Positions 33,071 through 45,634 are shown, counted from the first letter of the stretch. The stretch is DNA of 64,000 nt from Butyriboletus loyo (GCA_038093515.1 JBBPSI010000113.1:1-64000); one strand, 5' to 3'. The notes: generated by a model not told the origin, from the letters alone. Program-made: numbers and translations.

Positions 33071-33785
33071 TGAACGATGCTGTATGGGACTGAGAGTGAA
33101 GAACCCTGCTATAGGAAGAACTCAATCCAATCAAAAGCAAAGAAATAAGAAAAGGGTGCAATATGATTGACCCCAAAGAGAAGTAGCAAGGAAACAAAGG
33201 GAGGAACACCAGGGAAGGTCATTTCCACTGATGTCTTTACAGAAAACCCGAAATTCCAGACTTCCTCCACTGTGGAACAGACTAGAGAGGACACGGAAAT
33301 GTGAGGAGATGGACAGAATTCATTGGCTATTGCTTGAAGATCAAGGAACAAGGATGGCAGGTGACTAGACAATCACATAGAGAGGCAGGAGAGTTGAAAA
33401 GTAATATTTTAGGTCATAGTTACAACCTTTTTGTAGTCTGGGCATTTCCCAAGACTTGAAACACTAAGGATAAGTGAAAACTAAGTAGAAACGTCAAGGA
33501 AATCATTGACAGAATGTACATAATCATAGCATTTGTCATAGAAGTTGAACAGATATAATAAGTAGAAGATCAAGTAGAAAGGAACCTACCTGTAAACACT
33601 TTCCAGACACATGAAACCTTGACATGGAATTTTGATGACCACAGAAATATCAGAATAGGATGGAACTTGATAAGGAAGAAGAAAGGAAGTGAAGAGAGTT
33701 GTGAAGTGATTGTTTGCAACACATTTGAGTGCTGAATTGCCAGGAGGAGGAGTGATTGTGACCTAGAGGATATGTGTTCTCTACA
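33071..33785 (-). repeat. 5' LTR of C fragment 2
   Basis: Reverse-oriented, 715 bp, tgaacgatgc..tctctaca; on the minus strand it is followed after 2 nt by tggagccc. The outer end abuts a Copia integrase relic. Confidence 0.88.
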
Positions 33786-34424
33786 ATGCCACACTGGTAG
33801 CCACCAGGCATTTTTTAAGGATGGTCACAATGCAGTTTACTGTGAAAGTACAAGGATAGATGTCCAATGCTGTGGGAGAATATAAATCCTCTGCATTCAA
33901 CAATTTGCTCAAGGATCAAGAGATTCACACCTTTCAGAGTGCTCCCTATACTCAACAAAAAATGGACATGCTGAACAATTCATGTGCACTGTTATGGATA
34001 AATTGGAGTTGATTTATCACAAAGCTTGCATCCCTGATAGTTGGTGGGAATTTTCAATTGTCCATGCAACCCATGTGTACAACCATGCTCCCCTCTGCTG
34101 CCATAACTGGCATACTCCATATGAGATCCTTCATAGATCTGTACCTGATATTGCACACCTCCAAGTTTTGGATGTAGTGCCATTGTTCAGATACTGGAAG
34201 ACATGCAGGTTAATAAAATGGCTCCTAAATTAGAATCTATGGTGTACCTGGGTATAGCTCCAGGAATGACAGGAAATTTCCTGTTCATGCAATCTCCCAA
34301 CAATGTTCTTTTTACATCTGCTCACACCATATTTGACAAAGAGTGATTTCCCTGCTGTGCAAACAAACATTGCATGCAACCTACTGCACATCTTGTTCCC
34401 CCTGTTGCTGATGAGTGCATGCCT
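33786..34424 (+). pseudogene. Ty1/Copia integrase relic
   Basis: Encodes part of a Copia integrase core and C-terminal region: NGHAEQFMCTVMDKLELIYH (Glu-bearing helix), CIPDSWWEFSIVHATHVYNHAPLCC, HWHTPYEILH-like segment and the following NKMAPKLESMVYLGIAPG with PNNVLFTSAHTIFDKE. Frame shifts and stops throughout. Both ends are broken: left by the C LTR, right by element N. Confidence 0.82.
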
Positions 34425-35629
34425 GATCTTTTGATCATGCTATCAACCTTGATAAAGACTTCATCCCTAAGGTAGCCAAGGTGTACCCCTTGAACCCCAA
34501 GGAATTTGAGGCATGTAAGGCATTTGTTGAAGAACATCTTAAGACTGGCAAGATCACTCCCTCAAAATTACCTCAGGGAGCACCATTCTTCTTTGTGTCC
34601 AAGAAGGATGGTTCCTTGTGACCCTGTCAAGACTACTGGTACCTCAATTCCCATATGATAAAGAATACATACCCACTTCCCTTAATCTCTGATCTTGTCA
34701 ATCCTCTCAAAGAATCACAAATATTTACCAAAATGGACATCAGATGGGGATACAACAATGTCCTCATCAAGCTGAATGACCAGTGAAAAGCAGTGTTTAT
34801 TACCCCCCAAGGACTATTCAAGCCAATGGTTATGTTCTTCAGACCCTGCAACTCCCCTGCTACCTTTCAAGCTCTTATGGACCACATCTTTGGAGACCTT
34901 ATGGCTGAAGGATGGCTAATCATCTATGTGGATGACCTCCTGGTCCATTCTGCTATGACAAAAGAACATGAACAGTGGATGATCTGAGTCCTGGAATGAC
35001 TCCAAGAACACAAGTTGTTTCTCAAGCTGGAGAAGTGTTCATTTGATGCCAAAGAAGTGGAATACCTTGGGATCATGGTTTGTGAGGGGCAGGTCAAAAT
35101 GGACCCAACTAAGCTGAAGGCTATCTGTGAGTGGAACCCATCCACCTCAGTAAAGGCAGTCAGATCCTTTATAGGATTCTGCAATTTCTACTGAAGGTTC
35201 ATTAAAGGTTTCTCATCTATTGTGAAACCTCACCATGACCTCACCAAGAAGGGGCACTCTGGGTTTGGACACCAGCCTGTGAATGCACTTTCCAGGAGAT
35301 AAAACAATCCTTTCTCTGCCAGCCCATCATTTCCATGTCAGACATTACCAAGCTATTCACTGCCATGACTGACACCTCCCTCACTGCCATGGGTGTAGTG
35401 TTGATGCAGAAGGACAGGAATGGTGATTTGCACTCCTGTGCCTATCATTCCAAGACCCTCTCTCCCATCAAACAGAATTACGATATCTACAACTGCAAAC
35501 ACCTGGCAGTCATCCACACCTTGGAAGAATGACATCATTATCTTCATGGAATGGGGTACCAGGTGGAGATTCTAATAGATCACAAAAATCTCACCTACTT
35601 TCACCAGCCCAAAAAACTGTCCTGCTGAC

Positions 35630-36055
35630 TGTTATGGTAGTGGTCTACTTTTTCTCTCCATTACCATTGGGACTACTACATTCACCTAGCCTATTGCTAG
35701 TTCCTTTTGAACGGTACCAACTGTTCTAGCTTAGTCATCACTTCCCACGCACGGACACCGTTTCTTTCATACTCCGGAAGCTTCTAGAGTATTCCTTCCA
35801 CTTTTGTCTTTCACCCTTATGACCTGATTAGGGACATGGTCTGTGCGCAGACCCCAGTAGTATAAAGACCCAGTCTTTACTCCCATGTACACTATCTAGT
35901 TCTATGCAGATACCTGCTAGCAATTAGCTTCACCCCAGACTCTTAGTGCGAGCACTAAGACATAGTCTGAGACTTCTCCCAGAATCATCTCTCGAGTCCT
36001 GTGGCTACTCCAGAGTGCCGCCTCGCTGTTCTAGTTGTTAGTGCCCAGCGTAACA
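35630..36055 (+). mobile_element. Solo A/B-type LTR in element N, TSD ctgac/ccgac
   Basis: tgttatggta..gcgtaaca, 426 bp. Flanks ctgac (35625-35629) and ccgac (36056-36060) differ by one C-to-T at a CpG. It splits the end of RNase H. Confidence 0.9.
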
Positions 36056-36815
36056 CCGACAGGCACAGTGGCTAATGTTCCTGCAGGATTTTGATCTTCT
36101 TTTCCACCACATCCCTGGCATCCAGATGGGTCTTGCTGATGCCCTGTCCAGGCAAGATGAGGTATCCACCTCAGCTAATAATTAAGAGGTCACACTTCTT
36201 CCCAAGGCCCTATTTACTTGCAAAATTGATGTCACCCTTGCCAAGAAGCTTGCTGCCTACACCCCTGAGGATCTCCTGATCAAATGGTGCATGCAGGCTC
36301 TTTACGAGGACTCATCTCTGTTTCCTAAGATGAATGCAGATGATTGGGATTTTGACAGACAATAGCTGTACTTCTGCAAGAAGCACTATGGCCCTGAAGC
36401 TGCCCATACCAATCTCATATGATCTCTGCATGAGAGTGCTGCAGGCAGCCATGGTGGTATCTTCCACACCCAAAACCTAGTGCAGCATGATTACTGGTGG
36501 CCTGGGATATTCTCCCTCATCCACCACTTTGTCTCTGGATGTGTGGTTTGCCAAGCACACAAGGTCAATACCCATCCTATGGTTTCCCCCCTCACACTGC
36601 TGGCCAGCATGGCCACACATCCCTTTGAGCAGGTCTTGGTGGATTTAATCATGGGACTTCCCTCATCTGATGGTTATGATTCTGTCATGGTCATGGTAGA
36701 CCATGGGCTTACAAAGGGGGTAATTTATTCCCCTTGTCACAAAGATATCAACATAGCAGGGGTCACCAAACAATTTTTCCATACAGTCTTCCTTCAATTT
36801 GGCCTTTACTCCCAG

Positions 36816-37293
36816 TGTTATAATACTATACTATTTCCATGCTTTTGGACTTTCCTTTTTACTTTCAAAGGTCATGTGACCTAGTACATGTGATCGTGAG
36901 ATAGTACATGTGATCAAAGTCTAGACAGAGCCTTGACATAATGGTCCAGACCAGCCCATGACATCATTGTTCTAGACTATGACATCATATCTCATGTACT
37001 TAATCTCTGTTTACTTCTCTTCTTTCTGATCACTGTATGCTTCTCAGTCTATCCATGTATAGTAGTTTGTCACATGCACAGCTTGGTCTGTGCACTGTTC
37101 TGTATAAAATATAAAGGCTCATGGTTCAGGCTAAGTTCCCTTAGCTTTAACCACTTGTCTTGTTTGCTGGAAACAGTTGAGGGACTAAGGCAACAGCTAT
37201 TACTCTTATCATCACCAGTACTTGTGTAGTACTGCAACCTCAGTGGAACCACTTGTGGCATTGTTTGGAGTTTACCCTCTAGCAATCACAACA
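36816..37293 (+). mobile_element. Solo LTR D in integrase of element N, TSD cccag/tccag
   Basis: tgttataata..tcacaaca, 478 bp, flanks cccag (36811-36815) and tccag (37294-37298), one transition apart. Removing it rejoins the integrase Cys-Ile-Ser-Asp segment. Confidence 0.9.
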
Positions 37294-38183
37294 TCCAGTG
37301 TATCTCTGATTGGGGCCCACAATTTGCCTCCATCTTTGCTAGGGAACTTGCTTGACTCCTCAATTATTACCTTGCCCTCCTCTCAGCATACCCTCCCCAG
37401 ACTGATGGAGAGACTGAGCAAGTCAATCAGAAGTTGGAGACCTACCTCAGAATCTTCTGTGATGGACCCCCAGAATGTTGGGCCAAGCTCCTCCCTATGG
37501 CTGAGTTTTCACATAGCTCCATGTCTCACTCCTCCATGAACAAGTCCCCATTCTCACTGATGGTTGGCTATGAACCTCAGCCTTATCCACCAATCAGAAA
37601 GACCTTTCTCCCTGCCCTTGAGTCATGACTGTTGAAACTAATGGGAGCCTGAATGGAGTCTTTAGAAGCACATGTGAAGGCACAATGGATAATGAAGGAA
37701 CAGATCTCATCCAAGTTCCATTCCTGGAAAGTGGGAAACAAGGTTTGGCTTGAAGGGTGCAACCTTAAACTCAGGTATCCATCAAAGGAGCTTGCCCCCC
37801 TAGACAGGAAGGCCCATTTGAGATTTCACAGGTGATCTCCCCTATGGCATATAAACTCTGATTACCCCCAACCTGGAAGATTCATGACATCTTCCATGTG
37901 TCCCTGCTGACCTCTTTTCATGAAACCATGGAACATGATCTGAATTTCACAAACCCACCCCCTGATAAGATAGACAGAGATGAGGAGTATGAAATCAATA
38001 AGATCTTATTGCATTGTGGATCTCATGGATGGCAGCAGTGCCTAGTTTCCTGGAAGGGGTATTCATCTGTGGAAAACACTTGGGAACCAACTGGGAACTT
38101 GGTCCATGTGTAGGCCTTACTAAAAGCTTATAAGCTGTGACATACAAAAGGAATTCCCTTCCACAGCCTCCCAGTAAAATGAA

Positions 38184-40192
38184 ATGGCCATTCCACCCAC
38201 TGAAAACAATGCCCCTCTTCCTGTTCAACCTCCAGTTTGTTCTTCTTGCCTCCCTGTCTCCTCCTGCCATGTTCTCTATGCAGCAGTTCTGGAAAACCCT
38301 GTTGCCACTTATGCCCTCAAACAAAAAATGGATTTCACAGGTGACTACATCCTTCATACCATCACCTCCCTTCATCACCCTTATACCCTTGCTCACATGG
38401 TCCATACCTGCCTGTGCCCTGACAACCAACCACCTGTCTACTCTGGCACCTTGGAGACTTCACTAATGGAAGTCAGGAGCTACACCTTGGTGTTACGCTT
38501 GATGTGCAAAACAACTAGCAGTGAGCACTTGAATAGGGGCTCGAGCCTAATATGGAAAGTGCTGACTCGTGTAGATGACACTGTCAGGCTTCTGCAAAGC
38601 TAGTGTCGGCAAGATATCATGTGGTGGCGACCAGACGAGATCAAGCAGGCTCTAATTGGCTTTATTGGCAGGAAGGGTATATTGCTAGATTGCTGGGCAC
38701 TTGGTAGATGCATAGAATTAGAGCTCATACTGTCTAAGTACATGTATATATACTATAAGGTATTGTGCACAGACCAAGCTGTGCATGACAGCAAGGGTGG
38801 AGGGTTATGAGTCAACTCAAGTCATAATGGCAAGTAGAGAAGTGGCAGGGTGCCGGTGACAAGGGAGCGAAGCTCCAAGTAAGATGGCGACATCATCAAC
38901 AAATAGGAAGATCAGAATGTGAAGTGACGATGTCCACAAGGAGGGGCCCACAGGGCAAAGGGGACACAAACAGTGGGGCCCTTGGATACGGGTCTCAGCA
39001 CATAGGTAAAGACATGTCGTAATCTAGTCACGTGCTAGTCATGTGATGAACCAAATGTCATTGGTCAAGAAAGGAGAGATGCAACAGCTCAGATAAAGGT
39101 CCAGCCTGATGGGGCGACAACATAGGGGCTGTCTCAGTATCACGGTACTAAGACGTCTGGGAATAACCGGAAAAGTGGATGACATCCACTAGTGACTAGG
39201 GAGTGGGTGATAGGCAGCATTGCAGGATGGCGGGGGTGGCGGGGACGTGTGAGCGTGGGAAAATGAGTGGTGGGGTATGCTTAGGGGTAAAACTGTAACA
39301 CCTGGACATCCTCCATGCAGAGGGCTTTGGATACATGGTTGACCAACTTGTCCCCAGCATCCTTGCCCCAATCCTTTGCCCCATCCTTGTTGCTCTTACC
39401 CCTTGTGAAAGGGAATTCTATTTTCAATCTTCTGACCATATCAGATTTCTTTGGCCCACCACTCATGGTCCCAACCCCCAGCATGACCCCCCACAGCAGC
39501 ATCACCTCCTCCAGTCCCTATTCCAGTGCCTGCTGTGCCCAGCTCACTGGCAACCACCTTAGTGGCCAACTCCTCTCATGAGACCACTGGGAAGTCCCTC
39601 AAGTCCTTTTGGACAGATATCAACAAGCCCCAGATTGCTCATCAACACTCCCCCTTATCACCTCATATGGTGCATCGCCAACCTCACCAGGTGCTCCTCC
39701 AGATTGGGCCATCCCAGGGACCATCACCCTCACAGCTGCTGGAAGGAGAATTGCTGCCAGAGCAGCAAGGTCTGCTACCCCTCAACCTCCCATAATCCAA
39801 TTATGGCCCTGGGTCCCCACCCCTGTTGCTTCAAATGACCCACCACCTTTGTATCTCACCACCCATGGTACTTACACTGCCCCCATTGTCCTGGACAACA
39901 GATCCCCTGATCTCAGCCCTGATCCTTCTCAACCTTACCTCATTAGGCCACAACTCTGTTTCGAATATGGAACCATCATGCACTTCCAGAGGGAATGTCC
40001 CAACTACACATGCCCCTCTGTTGAAGAGTAGCCCTGGGTCATATTCAGGAGTTTTGCCCTGAACATGTCTGTGGGCTCTGTGGTGGGGTTGGCCACATCA
40101 TTGCCAACTGTAGCTTCAGAGACGACCCCTGGGTGAACCTCAACCCCAATGACACTTATGATTACAACATCAATGAAGGGGAGTCCCAGTGA
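38184..40192 (+). pseudogene. ORF3 of element N
   Basis: ATG (MAIPPTENN) 6 nt after pol TAA (38175-38177). The N-terminal region is conserved (MDFTGDYILHTITSL) up to SYTL, where LTR2 is inserted; it resumes at 39301 with LDILHAEGFGYMVDQLVPSILAPILCPIL. Then Pro-rich linker, a degenerate knuckle (CFEYGTIMHFQRECP, one Cys lost to Tyr) and ..EGESQ with TGA. The ORF therefore predates the split of the A/B and N lineages. Confidence 0.82.
38491..39300 (+). mobile_element. Solo LTR2 in ORF3 of element N, TSD cttgg/cctgg
   Basis: 810 bp, tgttacgctt..actgtaaca; flanks cttgg (38486-38490) and cctgg (39301-39305) differ by one transition. Confidence 0.9.
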
Positions 40193-40244
40193 GGGGGTGT
40201 TAGAAGATTGTGGAGCCAGAGTCTCCACCTTACAACAGGGGTAA

Positions 40245-40689
40245 TGTTACAATTTACTACACTTTTTCCTTCATTCTCTATGGACTACTATTTTCCCCTA
40301 GGGCACACCTCCTATTCCTTGAACAGCTTAACCATTCTGCTTTGTCATCATGTTTTCATTTGGACACTATTTCTTTCATACTCCAGAATCTTCTAGGGTA
40401 TTCTTTCCGCTTGAGTCTCTTTGACTTGTCTTGACTCATACTGACTCTCAACGACTCATGCAACCCAATCAGGCCCTGGTCTGTGCCCAGATTTTCCATA
40501 GTATAAATACAGTGCCATGTAGTAGTAGTCCTCCATCTAGTTCTACACAATTCATTGCTAGCAGCTAGCTTGACTTCCAGACTCTTAGTGTGAGCACTAA
40601 GACATAGTCTGAGACCTCACTTCCAAGAGTCCTGTGGCTACTTGAGAGTGCCACCTGAAAGTCTAGTTGTTAGTGCCACAAGTGTAACA
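40245..40689 (+). repeat. 3' LTR of element N
   Basis: tgttacaatt..agtgtaaca, 445 bp, preceded by a degraded purine tract (caggggtaa). It has tataaata near 40501 and the conserved cagact..agtctg hairpin near 40577-40612. Confidence 0.9.
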
Positions 40690-40985
40690 GGGACATGCCT
40701 CCAAGGGCATCTAATACCCCTGTCAGATCATCCATACCAACTTCCAGTTTCACCCCATCCTACCCACCAAGCAACCAGTACTGATATTCCTTCCCTCTCA
40801 AGGACAACACTGCCCCCAAGCAGGTTCTCAAAAGGGTACTGGATTCATCAATTCCAGTCCCAGTCAAGGAACTCTTTGCTGTCACACTAGAATTCCATAA
40901 ACAATTCCGCAATCTTACTACCACCAAGCACATATCTACCCCTCTGGTATCCTCTTCTGTGAATACTGTCCAGGTGAATGAACTA
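40690..40985 (+). pseudogene. Gypsy family C fragment, Gag-protease junction
   Basis: Plus-strand sequence matching the reverse of 58560-58260 and 31050-30750: RDMPP..NTPVRSSIPTS, KDNTAPKQVLKRVL, IPVPVKELFAVTLEFHKQF, NTVQVNEL. It is bounded left by the end of element N and right by a TA with a Tc1-like inverted repeat. Confidence 0.85.
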
Positions 40986-41529
40986 CAGTGAGGGACAAAA
41001 CTATTGCAATGTTTTGCACATTTGGATAGATTCAGATATATCTCAGAAAGGAAATTTGATAAACTCATAAATATATATTTGGGTATATGCCCTTACATCT
41101 TGGTGTTAACATGGTGCAATAATATTATGTAATATCCCATTTCTGGCTGAGATACATCTATTTTGGTCAGACATACTCATTGCAATAGTTGTGTCCCTGC
41201 CATTTAGAAAAGTATAAAGTCACATGATTCTGTTGAAATCCTGCACAGCCACTGTACAAATCAACAATGTCATGTGACTGTATTGTATATAAAGACCTCT
41301 GAGCTGGTACTTCACCCCCCAACATCTTCAGTAATCATGGAAGCTCTAATCTCTACTCAAACCAAACACATTCTCTCTTCACTGGATTCTGGATTATCTA
41401 CCAATCAAATTTCACTCTCTTATGGTATCCATGTCAGTACTGTATCCAGACATCACTCCAAACACCACACCCCCCTCCAGAAGTCTCTAGGTGGTTGCCC
41501 TTCCAAGCTCTCTCCAGCTAATACATATA
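40986..41529 (+). pseudogene. Tc1-like element (family K), 5' third only
   Basis: Starts cagtgaggga.. after TA (40984-40985). Outer and inner inverted motifs (..actattgcaatg at 41000-41012 and cattgcaatagt near 41181) frame the long inverted repeat. The transposase N-terminus follows (MEALISTQTKHILSS.., about 41337-41520, ending ..GGCPSKLSPANTY). It is cut at the TA where element L begins; the rest is absent on the other side of L. Confidence 0.85.
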
Positions 41530-43057
41530 CAGTGGGCAACAAAACTGTTGCAATGTTGGCAACATTTTGATTGTTAAGCTAATAACTCAAGAACCACTAA
41601 AGGCAAACCTCCCAAACCTATCCATAGCAGAAATCCATAATGGGCTTTCCAAAAATATATACATTGCTTATGTAATTCATTCTATATTCACAAATTAAGC
41701 AAGGGTACTCATTGCAACAGTTTTGTTGCTGACCCTATAAAATGTTAGAATCATATGTTGTGGCTGAGTATTACATAATCAATGGGTCATGTGATGCATA
41801 AGAAGTTCAACATTGTGCAAACACATCAAAACACCATCGCTTTTTCCATTACTTCCATCATGAAATCCCTTTCTATTGAATAAACCAACCAAATCATCTC
41901 CTGCCTGGAAATGGGTCAATCCACTTGCCAGATCTCACATTCTACTGGTCTCAACCACTCTACCATTAGTAGACTTTGCTCCAAACACTATCCAGACCTA
42001 CCCAAAGCCTCTGGTGGTTGCCCATCCCTCATAACTCCCACTGACATCTGCCATGCCATTTGTCTTATTGGTACTGGGAAGGCTGAAAATGCTGTGCAGG
42101 TTACCAAAACTCTTCAGGACATCAAGAACCATCCCATCTCCCCCCAAACCATTTGTTGTCACCTCAGGAAGGCCGGTATGAAGGCTGTGGTGAAGAAGAA
42201 ACGCCCCCTTCTCTCTATGCATCATAGGAGGGCAAGAATGGACTTTGCTTTAAGCCATCAGGATTGGACTGTGGAGGACTGGAAGCATGTCATATGATCA
42301 GATGAGACCAAAATCAATTGCATTGGGTCAGATGGAAGGAAATGGGTGTGGAAAAAGGCAGGAAAGGGCCTAAGTGATAGGCTGGTGGAAGACACAGTGA
42401 AGTTTGGAGGAGGATCAGTGATGATATGGGGTTGTATGACCTGGGAAGGAGTTGGAATGGCTTGCAAGATTGATGGTAAGATGGATGCTAATCTTTATGT
42501 GCAGATCATGGATTCAGTATTATGGAAAAACTCCAGAGGACATTATCTTTCAGCAGGATAATGACCCCAAGCATACCAGCAGGAGTGCCAAGGAGTGGTT
42601 TGCTGACAATGGATTTGAGGTCATGGTGTGGCCTGCTCAGAACACCTATGGTTTCTTCTCAAAAGAAGGCTAGCAGAGTATCCTGAGTCACCTAAGGGGG
42701 TATTGGAGTTGTTGGAGCATGTACAGGCAGAATGGGATAGGATTGGGACTGCACAGTGTCAGGAGTTGATTGAGAGTATGCCTAGAAGGATTCAGGAGGT
42801 GATTAAAGCCAAAGGAGGATATACTTCAGATACCCTTGATATCAGCAACAAAACTGTTGCAATGAGTACCCTTGCTTAATTGGTGAATATCTCCTGATAT
42901 AGAATGAATTACATAAGCAATGTATATATTTTTGGAAAGCCCTTGATTATGGTGTTCTGCTATGGGTAGGTTTAGGAGGTTTGCCTTTAGTGGTTCTTGA
43001 GTTATTAGCTTAACAATCAAAATGTTGCCAACATTGCAATGGTTTTGTTGCCCACTG
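41530..43057 (+). mobile_element. Tc1-like element L, full length, 1528 bp
   Basis: Inverted repeats of about 200 bp, starting cagtgggcaa and ending ttgcccactg, with TA at both sides (41528-41529, 43058-43059). The transposase relic has an HTH domain (TCQISHSTGLNHSTISRLCSKH), then SDETKI (first Asp), QQDNDPKHTS (second Asp kept) and, in another frame, EHLWFLLKRRLAEY. The segment expected to carry the catalytic Glu (SPDLNPIE-like) is reduced by a small deletion near 42640 that also changes frame. There is an early TAA after MKSLSIE. Non-autonomous now. Confidence 0.9.
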
Positions 43058-45417
43058 TAATAAGCTAAACAATCCACTTCCCAATTTGGAAGAAATACCC
43101 AATGACAAAGATAATGACATGTCATTGGCTAATGCAGCTTATTTGGCATTTGCTGAAACTAATCTAGGAGACAATCCTAAGACTCTAGGGGAGGCTAAGG
43201 AATCACCTGAATGGCCTGAATAGGAAAAGGCTGTCCAAACTGAGCTAAATCAGTTGAAAGAAATGGAAACTTGGGATTTAACTGATTCTCCCAACAACAG
43301 AATTCCCATAGCAAGTAAATGGGTATTTGTCAAAAATGGAGAGTTATTAAAATACACAGCATGCCTCATAGCTAAAGGATTTACCCAAAGACCAGGTATG
43401 GATTACAATGAAACCTTTTCACCTGTAGTCCAACTTGAAACAATCCAAGCAATTCTCACTCAAGCAGTCAAATATGATTGGGAAATCCAGCAAATAGATG
43501 TAAAAGGTGCTTATCTAAATGGTACCCTAAAAGAGGTTATCTATATGAGGCAACCTGAAGGTTACAATGATGGCACAAATTGGCTATGCTGATTAATAAA
43601 AATATTATATAGATTGAAGCAGTCAGGACAAGAATGGAACAAAGAGTTGCATAAATAACTCCAATGAAAAGGATTCCACTGACTACAATCTGATTCATGC
43701 GTCTATATCAGACAAAAAGATGGTAATATTGAAATCATCACTGTATGGGTTGACAATCTATTACTATTTACTAATAAGTCTGACATAATGACAAAATTAA
43801 AAAAGGAACTTCAAAGCCTATTCGAGATAACCAATATGGGCAAACCATCTAAAATTGTAGGAATAGAAATTGATCATGATAGAGAGAAGAAAAAGCTCTC
43901 AAAATCTGGCAAACTCTATCCTACAAAAAGAAAAGATGGATAAGGCCAATATTGTTGGCATGCCTATGCATCTGAATGTAAAACTTGAATTGGACTCAGA
44001 ACCAAATTCTGGCATGAGTACCACATATGCATCACTTATCAGATTGCTAATGTATGCTGTAGAGAATACATATTCTCTAGGTCGCAGTCATTCCTCTTTC
44101 AGGCAATCCAGCATCTACATGCATTACAAACCATCACTTCTCACTTCCTTCCCTCCTCTTTGCTGCATTCTGTCCTATTCCAATGTTTCTGTGGTCATCA
44201 AGGTTCCATGTCAAAGTTCTGTGTGTCTGGAAATTGTTTGCCGGTAGATTCCTTCTTATTTGATCTTGTACTTATTATATCTGATCGACTCCTATGACAC
44301 CTGCTATGCTTATGTACATTCTGTCAATGATTTCCTTGATGTTTGTACTTAGTTTTCACTTATCCTTAGTATTTCAAGTCTTGGGAAATGCCCAGACTAT
44401 AAAAAGGTTGTAACTACAACCTAAAATACCACTTTTTGGCTCTCCTGCCTCTCTGTGCAATTGTCTAGTCACCTGCTGTCCTTGTTCCTTGATCTTCAAG
44501 CAATACCCAACAGATTCTGCCTATCTTCTCACATTTCTGTGTCCTCTCCAGTCCATTCCACAGTGGAGGAAGTCTAGAATTATGGGTTCTCTGTGAAGGC
44601 ATCAGTGGAAACGACCTTCCCTGGTGATCCTCTCTTTACTTCCTCTCTACTTCTCTTTGGGGTTGATCATATTGCACCCTTTTCTTTATTTCTTTGCTTT
44701 TGATTGGATTGAGTTCTTCCTGTGGCAGGATTCTTCACTCTCAGTCCCATCTAGTATCATTCAACACAATGGTTGACATGTGTCCAGATTTCACATATGC
44801 AGTCTCCTGACTCATGGCATTCATGGCAAACCCAAATATGGGACATTGGGCTGCTACAAAGTGTATTCTCAGATATCTCACTGGCACACAAGATTATGCA
44901 ATAACATATTCTGCCAATGAAGATACTAAGAGACCCACTACAAATTTTTATCGTTACTCAGACACTGATTTTGCTAACCATCTGGATTGTTTATCAATAT
45001 CCAGTTATTTCTTTCTGCTTAGTAATGGAACAATCATGTAGAACTCCAAAAAGCAGAACACTGTTGTATTATCTATGGCTGAAGCCAAATATACAGCACT
45101 GGCTCATGCAGAAAAAGAAGCTGCCTGGTTGAGAAATCTATTCTTAGAAATAGGTTTCCATCAGACTGAACCAACTATTTTATTTGGTGATAATCAATTG
45201 GCCTTAGCAATAGTGAATAACAATCAATATCATCAGCATTCAAAGTACTTCAATATTTGTAGTTATTTTATCCAAGATAAGATAAGATTAGGGTCTATCA
45301 AAATATGTTATTGTCTGACCACTCAAATGACAGCAGAAATTTTTACCAAAGTGTTATCCAAGCCAAAACACTATCAACACACTGCTGAACTCAGCCTGAG
45401 TTTGGCTTGAGGGGAAG
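43058..45417 (+). pseudogene. Ty1/Copia RT and RNase H relic, split by a C LTR
   Basis: Copia RT: WPE.EKAVQTELNQLKEMETWDL, IPIASKWVFVKNGE, ACLIAKGFTQRPGMDYNETFSPV (catalytic block), QQIDVKGAYLNGTLKEVIYMRQPEGY, VWVDNLLLF (normally VDDLL; the second Asp reads Asn), and SLIRLLMYA, where the LTR at 44058 interrupts. It resumes at 44769 with MVDMCPDFTYAV, WAATKCILRYLTGT, then RNase H blocks (MAEAKYTALAHAEKEAAWLR, FGDNQLALAI, HHSKYFNI-like, ILTKVLSK-like) to a polypurine tract before the LTR at 45418. Many stops. Confidence 0.88.
44058..44763 (+). mobile_element. LTR of Gypsy family C in Copia RT
   Basis: tgtagagaat..tatcattca, 706 bp, TATA-type box ctataaaaagg near 44396. Direct flanks (tatgc, acaca) do not match, so it may derive from recombination or have mutated flanks. 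Confidence 0.85.
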
Positions 45418-45634
45418 TGTTGAAGCCTATATGGTCACATGGTAACAAGCTGACAGGCTGATGACCTGACTGACCAATTATATCAAATATGTAGATCTAG
45501 TATATAAACTAGATAGTGGATTCTCAATACAATAACACATATTGCACCCAAACTCTCATCTAAGTGCATTCCACAATTGTCTCATGCCATCTAGCCCTGA
45601 GACATCATTACTATATTTGTTTGATTCCTTAACA
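45418..45634 (+). repeat. 3' LTR of the Copia relic
   Basis: tgttgaagcc..ccttaaca, 217 bp, directly after a purine-rich gaggggaag tract. No second copy was seen, as the 5' end of the element is missing. Confidence 0.7.

Larger units (their letters stand above)
34425..40689 (+). mobile_element. Element N: decayed A/B-superfamily Gypsy, 5' part missing
   Basis: Plus-strand RT (34431-35230; VDDLLV at the catalytic site), RNase H (35340-35625), integrase (36061-37640), chromodomain (37985-38110) and ORF3 (38184-40192), ending in a 445-bp 3' LTR at 40245. Three LTRs are inserted (35630, 36816, 38491). CpG is nearly absent compared with B, and there are many stops. The Gag, protease and 5' LTR are lost at the Copia junction. 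Confidence 0.88.

Noticed and set aside
44058..44763. Target-site duplication for the C LTR in Copia RT
   Set aside because: Flanks tatgc and acaca do not match, even allowing one change; no duplication is claimed.
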